64,000 nt of DNA from Henckelia pumila (lineage: Eukaryota; Streptophyta; Magnoliopsida; Lamiales; Gesneriaceae). The stretch spans positions 130,542,375-130,606,374 of the forward strand of contig NC_133121.1 in the NCBI RefSeq assembly GCF_033568475.1, read 5' to 3'. This document shows positions 44,676 through 54,814 of the stretch, in pieces; positions within the stretch are counted from its first letter, which is position 1; every line of letters begins with the position of its first letter. The position numbers and the translations under genes are program-made. Below the pieces are notes generated by a model. That model was not told where the DNA came from, ran no database searches, and worked only from the letters and a program-made list of their open reading frames with translations.

Positions 44676-44814
44676 GACAGCCTTGACATGAAAATATATA
44701 TTATTTTCTTTTAAATATATATATTTTTTAAAGAGAACTGTCTTTTCTCGTGCTAGCTTTAGTTAATTAAAAGGCGCATGGGGCTGTAAAATAAAAATTA
44801 TAAATTAATACAAA

Positions 44815-44970
44815 AATTTTGTGACAAAGTCAATTTTATGGCATCGGATCTCTTATTTGGGTCACTAATGAAAAATATTATTTTTTTAAGTCAAATGTAT
44901 TACTTTTTTTATATTGTAAATATGAATATGATTGATCTTTCTCAAGAATAAAGATATGTAAGACCTAAGT
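44815..44970. mobile_element. Decayed MITE (GACGGTCTCA type)
   Basis: GGATCTCTTATTTGGGTCAC, AAAAATATTA and TATTGTAAATATGAATATG are recognisable parts of the common eudicot MITE. Both terminal repeats are damaged. It lies about 220 bp upstream of phytocyanin gene 3. Confidence 0.5.
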
Positions 44971-45932
44971 ACTAATCACATGATCTATGACCTTTGCTTA
45001 ATTTAATTTTTAAATATATTATTTACGTGTAAATTTACAGGGAAAGAAATATTTATACTAAATAGAAAAAATTTCAGCTATATAGAATAGTAACTTTCGT
45101 TTGAACTTGAGTTAATTTTGGAATTCAATATATAGTTTAACTCATCATCCTTTTTTTTAATAAAAAAAAATTCATCATCCCATTTTTAACTAATTAGGTC
45201 TTATTTAAGTATCACATAATACATAATACAATTATTTTCACTTATATTTTATTTACGTACACATAATACAATCATTGATATCAATAATAATCCCATCACG
45301 TCAAGTCTTTTACCTGTTCAAATATATACCTAACAGGTCATCCCAATATAATCTCCGAATCAGATGCTTCGAGTCTTCGACCAAGTAAGTTGTACAATTT
45401 TTTTATTGATTTATTTTTAAATTAGTTTTTCACATATAAATGATGATCATTTAGAAAAGTGTGTATTCTAAAAAAAAGTTTAGTTTTTTTTTTCCCGAAA
45501 AATATAATAATCAGATAGACCACGTACTAATAATTAAAATTTCCAGGATGCATGGTTCCTATTGTCACCTACCATGTTCCCATTATGATGCTATATATGC
45601 CAAATATATATATATATATATATATACTGATAGAGAGTAGGTAGGCATGATGGTATTATTTTCATGGTCAAATTATTGGTAGTTTAGGAAAAAAGATTGT
45701 TCCTTATCGACTTCATCAAATAAATACTTACTGGGGTGGGTGAGCTCAATCTCTTTCTAATTTTAAATTACAATTTTTTCGACAGGTCGTTCTAGAATTC
45801 TTTAATGTTACTAATTATACAGTCAATGATTATCTTTATTTGGTGAAGTTATAATCATAAAATTTTAAAATGTCAAAAGTAATATTAATTATTATAAGTG
45901 CGTGTTTTTTTTTAAAGTAAACAAGTATCATT
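44971..45932. other. AT-rich intergenic DNA, no gene seen
   Basis: Upstream region of phytocyanin gene 3. A TA run lies at about 45,603-45,626. I recognise no coding sequence or element. Confidence 0.55.
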
Positions 45933-46592
45933 CAGGGACGGAATCAGGATTTTTCCGTAGGGAGGGCTAATTTTATATGAAAAAAATATGAATTAAAATC
46001 ATAGGGTCAATATACATATTAGATTTATGTTAATATTTTATTATTCATATATCTTTCAACTTGTTTATGATTTTAAAAAAAATTTGAACATCAATCATGC
46101 TAGTAATGACACAAAATTTTAATATATCAATATCCTTATAAATATTTTCTATATTCAATAGTGAATGTAATTTAATAATTAAATTCTATTTTATAAAAAA
46201 TTTCATGAAAATTTGATGTGTTAATGAATAAAATATTTTTTCTCTTTAAAATAACTTGAATAATTATTTTATATTTTATAAAGTATAAATTTTGAATTTG
46301 ATAATGTACATAATTATAAATATACTTTATATTTACGATGTTATTTTCTACTCAATAGCATATAATGTTCAATATATTGAATATTCCATGAAATGGTCTA
46401 TATATATATACAAAATTTAGAAGCCTGAATAACTTGAAATAAAACTCATATATATCAATAAATTAAAAAATCCAATTAACTACAAATAATAAATATATAT
46501 AATACTCAATAAATATATATATATACTAACTATATGGGCTGGGCTAGACTGGGCTGAAGCCCAGCCTAGCCCCCCATATAGTTCCGTCCCTG
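45933..46592. mobile_element. hAT-type non-autonomous element with perfect 8-bp target duplication
   Basis: CAGGGACGGAA begins the element and its inverse, TTCCGTCCCTG, ends it. GTATCATT flanks it on both sides (45,925-45,932 and 46,593-46,600). The 660-bp interior is AT-rich except for a GGGCTGGGCT/AGCCCAGCC inverted stretch near the right end. No transposase. Confidence 0.85.
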
Positions 46593-46600
46593 GTATCATT

Positions 46601-47919
46601 ATTATTAGAATGGAGAATTCAATGATACAGTGTTTATCAACCAAGAAGGAAATTCTCCGTTTATCCAACAAAAAAGTGTAGGAGAAGAAATACCAAATTA
46701 AGCTAAATAATAAGCCACTAAAGTAGATGACCGACTAGCACAATTTAAGCCAAATAGTATTATAAGTGCATGTTTTGACTATTACTAAGTATTTACAAGT
46801 GTTTGTGATTTTATATTACTAAGTATTAGAGAAAATACACAACTCAATTTATATATCACAAACACTTGTGAATACTCTAGATTTCAAATTAATTTTAGCA
46901 TCATCGTTCATATTTTTCTCATATATGCAGCTTATTGTCAATTTCTAGATTAATTTATTTCATTTCTAAAGTTTTTTATAAAATATGTTGATTTCGAGTC
47001 TTAATTAGTGGTATTTTATTCACGTACGTATCCATTTCACTTGAAGAATTCATATTCGTTTTTGAAGAATTATATTTTCATTTTTCAATAAATTCAATCA
47101 TTTTTAGTCGCAATATTAAATTCACGCCATTTGATAATTTTAGAAGTTAATTAGATTTCGTATTTTCGCATTAAAATTCCGTATCTTGCACGTACTTCTG
47201 CAAAATTCAGAGCAGACCACGTATTGATGTATCATTTTTTGAAAGTATAAGCATAATAATTACAAGCCAAACCAAGCTACGTATTTCAATATGTTAATAT
47301 ATAATTTGGAAAACTTTATTCCTTTGATCATAAACCACTAATGTCCCTCGAAGGTCGCCAACATCTAGGGCTCATGTTTTGCCACGTCGTCAGATGGTCG
47401 AATTTTCCCTATGTAGTTAAGGTTCTGAATTGATGCTTCTAGGTAATTAATAATATCCATAATACGTACACACACTATTTATTAAACAATTAGATATCAT
47501 CATAGTACTGTTTGATGTTTAAATTATTGGTCACCAACTATAAATGAGATTAGCCCACAGTTTATATATAATTGCGACTTTAATTTCCTGTCGTTCCACT
47601 ACAAGCCGTCTTCTTTCTCGTTTCTAGTAGCTAGATTATCTCGGTTTTGTTTATACTGCATCGGAAGTACTTCCGGTATAGTTTTATACTGGAAGTTCAT
47701 GAAAACAAAATATGTGAGGTCCATCAATATATTTTGTTTCCAAATGAAATATTTATTTGAAACTATACAATGACACAACACTTCATTGTAACATAGACGT
47801 CTAACGAAACAGCCTCACATATTGCTTCTTATTACATCTATTACTAGTTACTACATATCATATAAGAACGTCTTCTTAAAAAAAAAATAATATATAAGAA
47901 CACTATATACTTTAGCTAT
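46601..47919. other. Intergenic DNA, no gene seen
   Basis: No convincing coding sequence. The only structure noted is a perfect 14-bp palindrome, CGGAAGTACTTCCG, at 47,662-47,675. The open frame at 47,599-47,781 (-) is unsupported. Confidence 0.55.
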
Positions 47920-48577
47920 ATCGAATCATGATGCAATTTTGAATTTTTCCAAAGCATCATCAATTTATCAAACAAACTACATGATTTTTTTATGTTATTA
48001 TAATTTTTTTAATATATTTTATTTTTCTCTCCTACCATTCAAATTTTAAAATAATGATAACTTTTATTTTAATTTTTTTTAAAAAAAACACTTCATTCTT
48101 AATTTTTTTATGAAACATGCATCGCGTATGTCATAATCGACTAATTATATATATTAAATTTGACTTCAAATATATAGTTTTATGATAAAATTTTTCAATC
48201 CCAAAATTTCTTATTTTATTAGTATTATTATTTTTGCATGACAAATTAACTTTGTATGAAAAAATAAGAAAATTTACATCTGATTTTTATTACGGCTCAT
48301 TTCTAATATTTCCAAACAACAAATACACACATTTTATTGTATAAGCGGTCAATACGTGCATTACACATTACAATTATATCAGCACACATAGATCATATTT
48401 CTAACAATCAATTGGAATGTTCGACCTTACCCCATGAGTTTTACCCCGTGATATAGGTGGAATCAAGCGTGTGATTGATCCAAATCATGTGGCTCCCACA
48501 TAATTGGGTAGGACCGAATTTCCCCAATTGAATCTTCACATGAATCACGTCCTTACATGCATTTATTCATATCTAGA
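47920..48577 (-). repeat. Segmental duplication Y, copy 2 (inverted)
   Basis: Reverse-complement match to 9555-9992, about 3.3 kb upstream of phytocyanin gene 3 in gene sense. It is longer than copy 1 because it holds a ~120-bp MITE. It sits next to the copia 3' LTR across an AT-rich palindrome. Confidence 0.8.
48410..48530. mobile_element. Small MITE in the inverted Y copy
   Basis: CAATTGGAATGTTCGACCTT at the left and, inverted, CAATTGGGGAAATTCGGTCC at the right are imperfect inverted repeats. Copy 1 of Y lacks the segment, so it is an insertion of about 120 bp. Confidence 0.6.
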
Positions 48578-48638
48578 AAAATGTGTATGTATTGAATTGA
48601 AATTTCAAAAAGAGAGGCCGAAATACCGAAACCATTGA

Positions 48639-48746
48639 AAACATTATATTAATGTATATATATATATATATACATTAATATAATGTTTATATATATATAT
48701 AAACATTATATTAATGTATATATATATATATATATATATTATATAA
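48639..48746. repeat. AT-rich palindrome at the copia boundary
   Basis: AACATTATATTAATGTATA is followed by a TA run and its exact inverse, then the arm repeats a third time before a long TA run. It ends exactly where the copia LTR begins and could form a cruciform. Confidence 0.8.
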
Positions 48747-48995
48747 TGTTGTGAAAAAGTAAAAATTTATAAAAAGTAAAAACTTCAAAACTCAAAATAT
48801 ATCAAACTCTACACTTTATAAAATTTTCTCTCTTAAATTGTAATTTGATACACAAATGGAGAGACATATTTATAGATCTCATTTGAAGATTAGTCCAAAA
48901 ATTAAAACACCATCATCTACATCATCACACACTAATTTTCAAAATTTTACAACTCAATTTTCAACATTCAACATAATAATAATATATTTTCAACA
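48747..48995 (-). mobile_element. Copia 3' LTR (minus strand)
   Basis: 249 bp running TGTTGAAAATATATTA ... TTTTTCACAACA on the minus strand, a TG...CA LTR. It matches the 5' LTR at 22,617-22,871. A purine-rich AAAGGGGAG precedes it. Confidence 0.85.
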
Positions 48996-49004
48996 CTCCC
49001 CTTT
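48996..49004 (-). other. Copia polypurine tract
   Basis: AAAGGGGAG on the minus strand directly before the LTR TG, the expected plus-strand primer position. A second purine run, GAGGGGGAG, lies at about 49,137-49,145. Confidence 0.6.
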
Positions 49005-49164
49005 GTGTTGATGATCATGATATGATGACTGTATTTATTACGTGTATTATATATACTGCCTCATTAAAAATCTTACTAGGAAAAACCCATTGGGATAAAA
49101 ACCATAGTTAGAAAAAAATAGTGCAGCCACGTAAACTCCCCCTCATGTTAACACGAACGATTTT

Positions 49165-49975
49165 TCACATATTTCGTAGATTGTGCATCCCAATATTATA
49201 TATATGCTTTCTGAAAATCTTCATAGGAAGTACTTTTGTGAAGAGATCTGATGAGTTTTCACTTGATTGAATGTAACAAGTATCAATATCTTTGTTCTTC
49301 TCAAGCTCTTTGGTGAATGCAAAGAACTTTCGGGGGATATGTTTGGTTCTGTCACTTTTGATGTACCCTTCTTTCATTTGAGCAACACATGCAGCATTAT
49401 CTTCATACAGTGTCATAGGCTTCTTGTCTACTGACAATCCACACGAGGTTTGGATATGTTGGGTCATTGATTTTAGCCACACACACATTCACGGCTTGCC
49501 TCGTGTAATGCAATAATCTCTGCGTGATTTGATGAAATAATTACGAATGTTTGTTTCTATGAACACCAAAAAATTGCAGTGCCTCCACGAGTAAATACAT
49601 ATCCGATTTGGGAGCATTCCTTATATGGATCAGATAAATATCCAGCATCAGCATAACCAATTATACTTTAATTGGTATCTTTTGAATATAAAAGTCTCAA
49701 ATCTGTCGTTTCTCGTAGATAACAAAATATATGTTTAATTCCGTTCCAGTGTCTCTTTGTTGGATATGAGCTGAATATTTCCAATAAATTTACAGTAAAA
49801 GATATATCAAGTCTAGTACAATTTGCAAGATACATAAGGCCACCAATGATACTTAGATATGGTACTTCTCGACCATGAATACCTTCATCATCTTCACATG
49901 AACGAAATGAATCATTTTCTATGTTTAATGATCTAACAACCATTGGAGTATTTAATGAATTTGATTTATCCATAC
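49165..49975 (-). pseudogene. Copia RNase H and the region before it
   Basis: Frame 49,973-49,668 has VPYLSIIGGLMYLANCTRLD and the RHWNGIKHIFCYLRETTDL stretch, the conserved region after the copia RT. Frame 49,488-49,165 has YEDNAACVAQMKEG, the TKHI motif, and NSSDLFTKVLP, typical of the copia RNase H end. Between them the reading is broken. The conserved TRPDI is TRLDI. RNase H would remove the RNA strand in reverse transcription; this copy is dead. Confidence 0.85.
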
Positions 49976-50147
49976 TAAAACGTTTAAGGACCTTTTATGT
50001 ATAATTTTACTGGTGAAAAAAAATTCCACATTTTTTTGTTCGATTTGCAAACCCAGACAATACTTGGTTTTTTCAAGGTCCTTCATTTCGAATTTTTCTT
50101 CAAGTACATCATAACTTCTTGAATTTCCTTATTCGTTCCAATGATGT

Positions 50148-50930
50148 TTAATCATCAACATATACAACAATAATTACACATTCGGATGTTGTTTTCTTGA
50201 TGAAAACACAAGGGCATATTGGATCATTTACATATCCCTTTTTCATCAAGTGTTCACTTAGTCGATTGTACCACATTCGGTCGGATTGCTTCAACCCATA
50301 TAATGATCTTTGTAATTTCACATAATAAAATTCTTTGGATTTTAAACTTTGTGCTTCAGACATCTTAAATTTTTCAGGGATTTTCATTATATATATCTAT
50401 CAAATTATTCGTATAAATAACCTGTAACAACATCCATAAGACACATTTTCAAATTTTGAGACACTGCCAAACTAATAAAATACCGAAACTTAATTGTATC
50501 CATAACGGGAGAATACGTTTCTTCATATTCAATTACAGGCTTTTAGAAAAATCTTGTGCAACAAGTCTAGCTTTATATCTTAATATTTCATTTTTCTTAT
50601 TTCGCTTTCGAACTAAAACTCATTTGTATCCAACAGGTTTTACACCTTCAGGTGTAAGGACTATAGGTCCAAAAACATTACGTTTATTTAGCGAATCTAA
50701 TTCAACCTGGATAGCATCTTTTCATTTTATCCAAGCTTGCCGAGTTTTACATTCACCAAAAAATTTTGGTTCATGATATTCATTCTCATTTATGATGTCA
50801 CACGCCACATTATAAGAAAATATCTCATCAATTTCTTCTATATCTTTTCGGTTCCATATTTTTCCAGTAATAATATAATCGATAGAGATTTCACGATTCT
50901 CTTCAGTTTGTGGTTTTGACATAACATTTT
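50148..50930 (-). pseudogene. Copia reverse transcriptase
   Basis: Read down from 50,922 it shows KIWNRKDIEEIDEIFSYNVA and KTRQAWIK (start of RT_2). A stop-containing stretch follows with recognisable LDSLNKRNVFGPIVLTPEGV. Then at 50,387-50,148 comes YYVKLQRSLYGLKQSDRMWY, NDPICPCVFIKK and the catalytic YVDD. The enzyme would copy element RNA into DNA. Several stops and frame changes inactivate it. Confidence 0.85.
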
Positions 50931-51439
50931 CATCATCATGTGTTTATTCTGGAACATAATTTTCTATTTTGTGATCATCTTGTTTTTCTATGCATTTTTT
51001 TCGAGAATTCTTATCCTTGAAACCGACTGACCTTCCACGCTTCAAGCGTTTTATGACATCATGAATGTCTTAAATTTGTTTTTTCGGAATTTCAATTCGA
51101 GCATGAGCATTTACAGTAGGTATATATGATTTTGTTACCCCTTTTGTGTCTGCAAATGCATCTGAAATTTGATTTTCTATTATTTGCAAGTGCACAATTT
51201 GTTGTACATCTTTCTCACATTGTTTAGTTCTTGGATCCAAATGTAACAATGATGGTACATACCATGTAATTTATTATTCGATGTGTTTCTTTTCTCGCCC
51301 TACCATTGGGAAGATTTCTTCATTAAAATGACAATCAATAAAACGTGCTGTAAACACATCTCATGTCTGAGGCTCAAGATATCAAATGATTGATGTGCTA
51401 TCATAACCGATATAAATACCGATCTTTCTTTGAGAACCC

Positions 51440-52175
51440 ATTTTTTTATCGTTGAGGTGGTGCAATAGGCACATATACCATACATCCAAAAATTCTCAGA
51501 TGAGAAATGTCTAGTTCTTTACCAAATGCAAGATACAATGGAGAGTATTTATGATATGCACTTGGTTTGATGCGAATCAATGTAGCAGCATGTAAAATTG
51601 CATGTCCCAATATAGAAATAAGGAGTTTTGTTTTCATAACCATTGGTCTAGCAATCAGTTGTAGACGTTTAATCAATGATTCAGCTAATCCATTTTGTGT
51701 ATGAACATGAGCTACATGATGTTCAACAGTGATTCCCATCGACATACAATAGTCATTGAAAGTCTGGGAAGTAACTTCTTCAGCATTATCAAGTCTTATT
51801 TTCTTGATTGTATAATCTAGAAATTGATTCCGCAATTTTATTATTTGAGTCATTAATCTTGCAAATGCCACATTCTGAGTTGACAATAAGCATACATGTG
51901 ACTATCTGCTAGAGGAATCGATCAATAACATAAAGTATCGAAATGGTCCACATGGTGGATGAATTGACCCACAAATATCACCCTGAATACGTTCAAGAAA
52001 TATGGGTGATTCAGTTTGGATTCTAGCTGGTGATGGTCTCATAATAAGTTTTCCAAGAGAACATGCTTTACATTGAAACTTATTATTCTGAAAGATCTTC
52101 TGGTCTTTCAGTGGATGACCATGTGTATTTTCTATAATTATTCGCATCATTATTGAACCAGGATGTCCCAATTAA
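51440..52175 (-). pseudogene. Copia GAG-pre-integrase and integrase
   Basis: Frame 52,171-51,902 starts MGHPGSIMMRIIIENTHGHP and has CKACSLGK (zinc-binding pre-integrase) and GDICGSIHPPCGPFRYFM with the first catalytic Asp. A frame change follows. Frame 51,886-51,446 keeps the second Asp (RLDNAEEV; family usually has DNAGE) and the catalytic Glu (HTQNGLAESLIKRLQ). Although the DDE triad survives, the frame break makes it non-functional. Confidence 0.85.
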
Positions 52176-52180
52176 TCATG

Positions 52181-52690
52181 TCAAATGGTTAATATTGAAG
52201 AATTATTAACCACCATATTTGATTCAATTGGACATATATGTGTATAATGCAATCTAGTATGGAGCATTGGTAGTTTTTCAACTACATATTTCTTTCCTGA
52301 CTTATATGTGGCAAGACACATATATTTCTGATTTTTATCAGTCATTGTCTCAGTATCATACCCATGAGAATATATGTCATTAAAACTCAACACATTTTTT
52401 TTCGATTGTGGTGAATATAAAACATCATTTATCAGAAATTTTTTACCATTAGGTAACAAAAATTGTGCTTTACCACAATATTCAATCAAGTCTACAGGAC
52501 CTGATATTGTATTCACCATTGTTGTTGTTGGTTTTAATTTCAAGAAATATATTTTATCTCGAAGAATAGTGTGCATTGTATCACTATCAGGTATGCAAAC
52601 TTCCATGGTATTATTTCTTTGTTTATCTTTGCTCATAGCATTTTCCATATCTAACTTAAAAAAATATGCAATTAAAAACAATTAAGGACC
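52181..52690 (-). pseudogene. Copia aspartic protease region
   Basis: A 166-codon open frame. VCIPDSDTMHTILRDK corresponds to the copia protease active site, usually D-S-G; here the Gly is Asp, which should abolish activity. It continues into IEYCGKAQFLLPNGKKFLI and NDVLYSPQSKKNVLSF, the protease end and linker to the pre-integrase domain. Confidence 0.75.
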
Positions 52691-52773
52691 ATATATATGA
52701 AAAATATAACATGTTTCAAAACACAGTAATACATGAAAAATACATTATATTACATTCTAGTCTCACGAATATA

Positions 52774-53616
52774 TTAATCAATGTCCTCGAAATCATTCAA
52801 AAAATCAACAACATCGAAATGAGTTGAACCACTTAAATGATTACTATTTTCAACAAAATCGGTATTTTTTTCTTTCCCCTTTATCGATACTTTATAGAGC
52901 TTACAAAGGTGCTCAGGGACTCGGCAAGTACGTGGCCAATATCTTGGAGTGCCACATCTATAACAAACACTCTTAGATTTTTTTGAGTGATTTTCATTTT
53001 CACTCATGTTTTCATGCTGCCATTTTGGTGGGTGGTTCGTGATGCTCTTTTTAGATAAGTTATTGAAGTAACTATCTCGATTGTTTTCATATCCACGTTC
53101 GCGACCACGACCGTGATCATTTCTGCGTCCACACCCATGCCCACGTCCTCGACCTCGTCCACGGCCAAAATCTTGTCTATGCCTTTGATTTTGGTTTTCA
53201 TTTTTAATTACAACATTTACTTCTGGAAATGCCGTTGATCTAGTGGGTCGGGATTGATGATTTCTCATTAACAATTCGTTGTTCTTTTCCGCCTAAGAAT
53301 ACATGCGATGAATTAAAAATATCTCAAAACTCCACGCACTCTATACTGTTGTTGTAGAGTTATATTTGATGCATGAAAAGTAAAAAATATTTTCTCAAGC
53401 ATTTCCATTTCAGTAATCACATGTCAACAAAATTTCAAGTGTGAGACTATTCGATACATCGCAGAATTGTAATCACTGACTTTTTTAAAGTCTTGGAATC
53501 TCAACGTATTCCATTCATCATGGGCGGTCGAGCGCAACGAATTCAAACTTTGCAAAATTTGACATGGTGGTACTAGAAAAATAACAATGCATTTTATTAG
53601 TTAATTTTCATTATTA
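52774..53616 (-). pseudogene. Copia gag (minus strand), internally deleted
   Basis: The N-terminus (MSNFAKFEFVALD, about 53,565-53,530) jumps directly to the region that reads DEWNTLRFQDFKKVS in the other copies. About 270 bp present in the plus-strand gag copies are missing, with CGA microhomology at the joint. The C-terminal frame 53,274-52,774 has a Gly/Arg-rich tract (GRGRGRGRGHGCGRR) and a zinc knuckle CYRCGTPRYWPRTC in which the His is Tyr, and ends FDVVDFLNDFEDID. Upstream it runs into the hAT-like element through the shared leader. Confidence 0.8.
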
Positions 53617-53716
53617 GTTGTTATCGGGTTCGGGTTCGGGGATTTTTTAAAATCCTCGCGGCAGTCTGGGTCGGGTATGGGGCTATCCCCATCCCCGAAC
53701 CCGCACCGATATATCC

Positions 53717-53748
<32 letters not shown>

Positions 53749-54532
53749 ATATGTATATTATAATGAATTATCTCACCTACCCATTTCTTCATCTTCATCG
53801 ATCCTTCTTCTATTTCCCCATTTTTCTTTCAAAATTTTCTCATCCCTTTAAACATTCATATCTCCTTCGTTTGTGGCCGATTTTAAAAAATAAATATAGA
53901 TTCGGAATCCTTGCAAAGAGATCTAACTAGTGATACATATTTTCTTAAGTTTTAACTCGTTCCATCAAACCCATTTCGGACAGCCGTCATTTTGCTGCCC
54001 CTTTGCCGTCGTCGATATCTGCCTGGACTAGATGAAAGGTGGTTTAGGTTATTTGGAGCTTTAATACGAAGCCCTTGAGGTATATTTCCATGTTCTAGGG
54101 TTTTTGAATTAGGTTATTTTTTATTAATTCGAAATTATGTAATTGATATATGTTTAATTATTGGTTGTATGCTCAATATTGAGCGGATTGAAGTTATAAT
54201 TTGTACTTTTTCTCTATTTTTGACATAAATAAATGTTGAAAATTGAATATTTCAAATGGGGACAAGAACTGGTTCGGCAATTTAACGGGATTGGGGATCC
54301 ACCCATCACTATCTCATTTTCATTTCTAATGTCGGTTCGAGGACGGGGACGGGGGTTTAGTCCCCGTGGGTTCGGGTACGGAGATTCCCCGAATACATAG
54401 AACCGGGGACGGACGCGGGGGCGAGGGCGAGGGCGAGGGCGGGGGCGGGGATGGGGATTGGTTTTTAATTCGGGGAGGGGATGGGGACAACAAGCCCGTC
54501 CCCGCACCCCCCCCCCCTCATTTCTATCCATA
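53617..54532. mobile_element. GC-rich-ended hAT-like element, copy c (inverted)
   Basis: Reverse-complement counterpart of copies a and b. It runs from GTTGTTATCGGGTTCGGG to the CCCCTCATTTCTATCCATA end, with a short TAA run at 53,719-53,746. A (GGGCGA)n-like expansion is present at about 54,415-54,450. No gene. Confidence 0.5.
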
Positions 54533-54814
54533 GTGTTGGGTTACTAGCATGGCTGGGCCATTGGGCTGGAGGTTGGGTTAATAGCTGGGCTGGGTTTGGG
54601 AATGGGCTAGAGGTTAGGTTAATAACTGGGCTAGGTCATGGGCTTGCGGTCGGGTTAAGGGCTGAGTTCGGTAATGAGCTGGAGATTAGGTTAATAACTG
54701 GGCTGGGCAAATGGGCTGGAGGTTGGACTACGGGCTGAGTTTTGTGTTTTAAGGGCTATGTGCCGGAGTCTGGGTAATGGGCTGGGCATTGGTTATGGGC
54801 TGGCGTTTGGTTTG
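54533..54814 (+). pseudogene. Protease-unit minisatellite fragment (inverted array unit)
   Basis: The CCCAGCCCAG-type minisatellite of the array units is present here in the opposite orientation to the main array. It ends at GGCGTTTGGTTTG, which in intact units is followed by GGCCATGGGATC. The long-LTR element is inserted at that point. Confidence 0.75.

Noticed and set aside
47662..47675. Palindrome CGGAAGTACTTCCG
   Set aside because: A single 14-bp palindrome with no neighbouring gene or repeat partner; could be chance.
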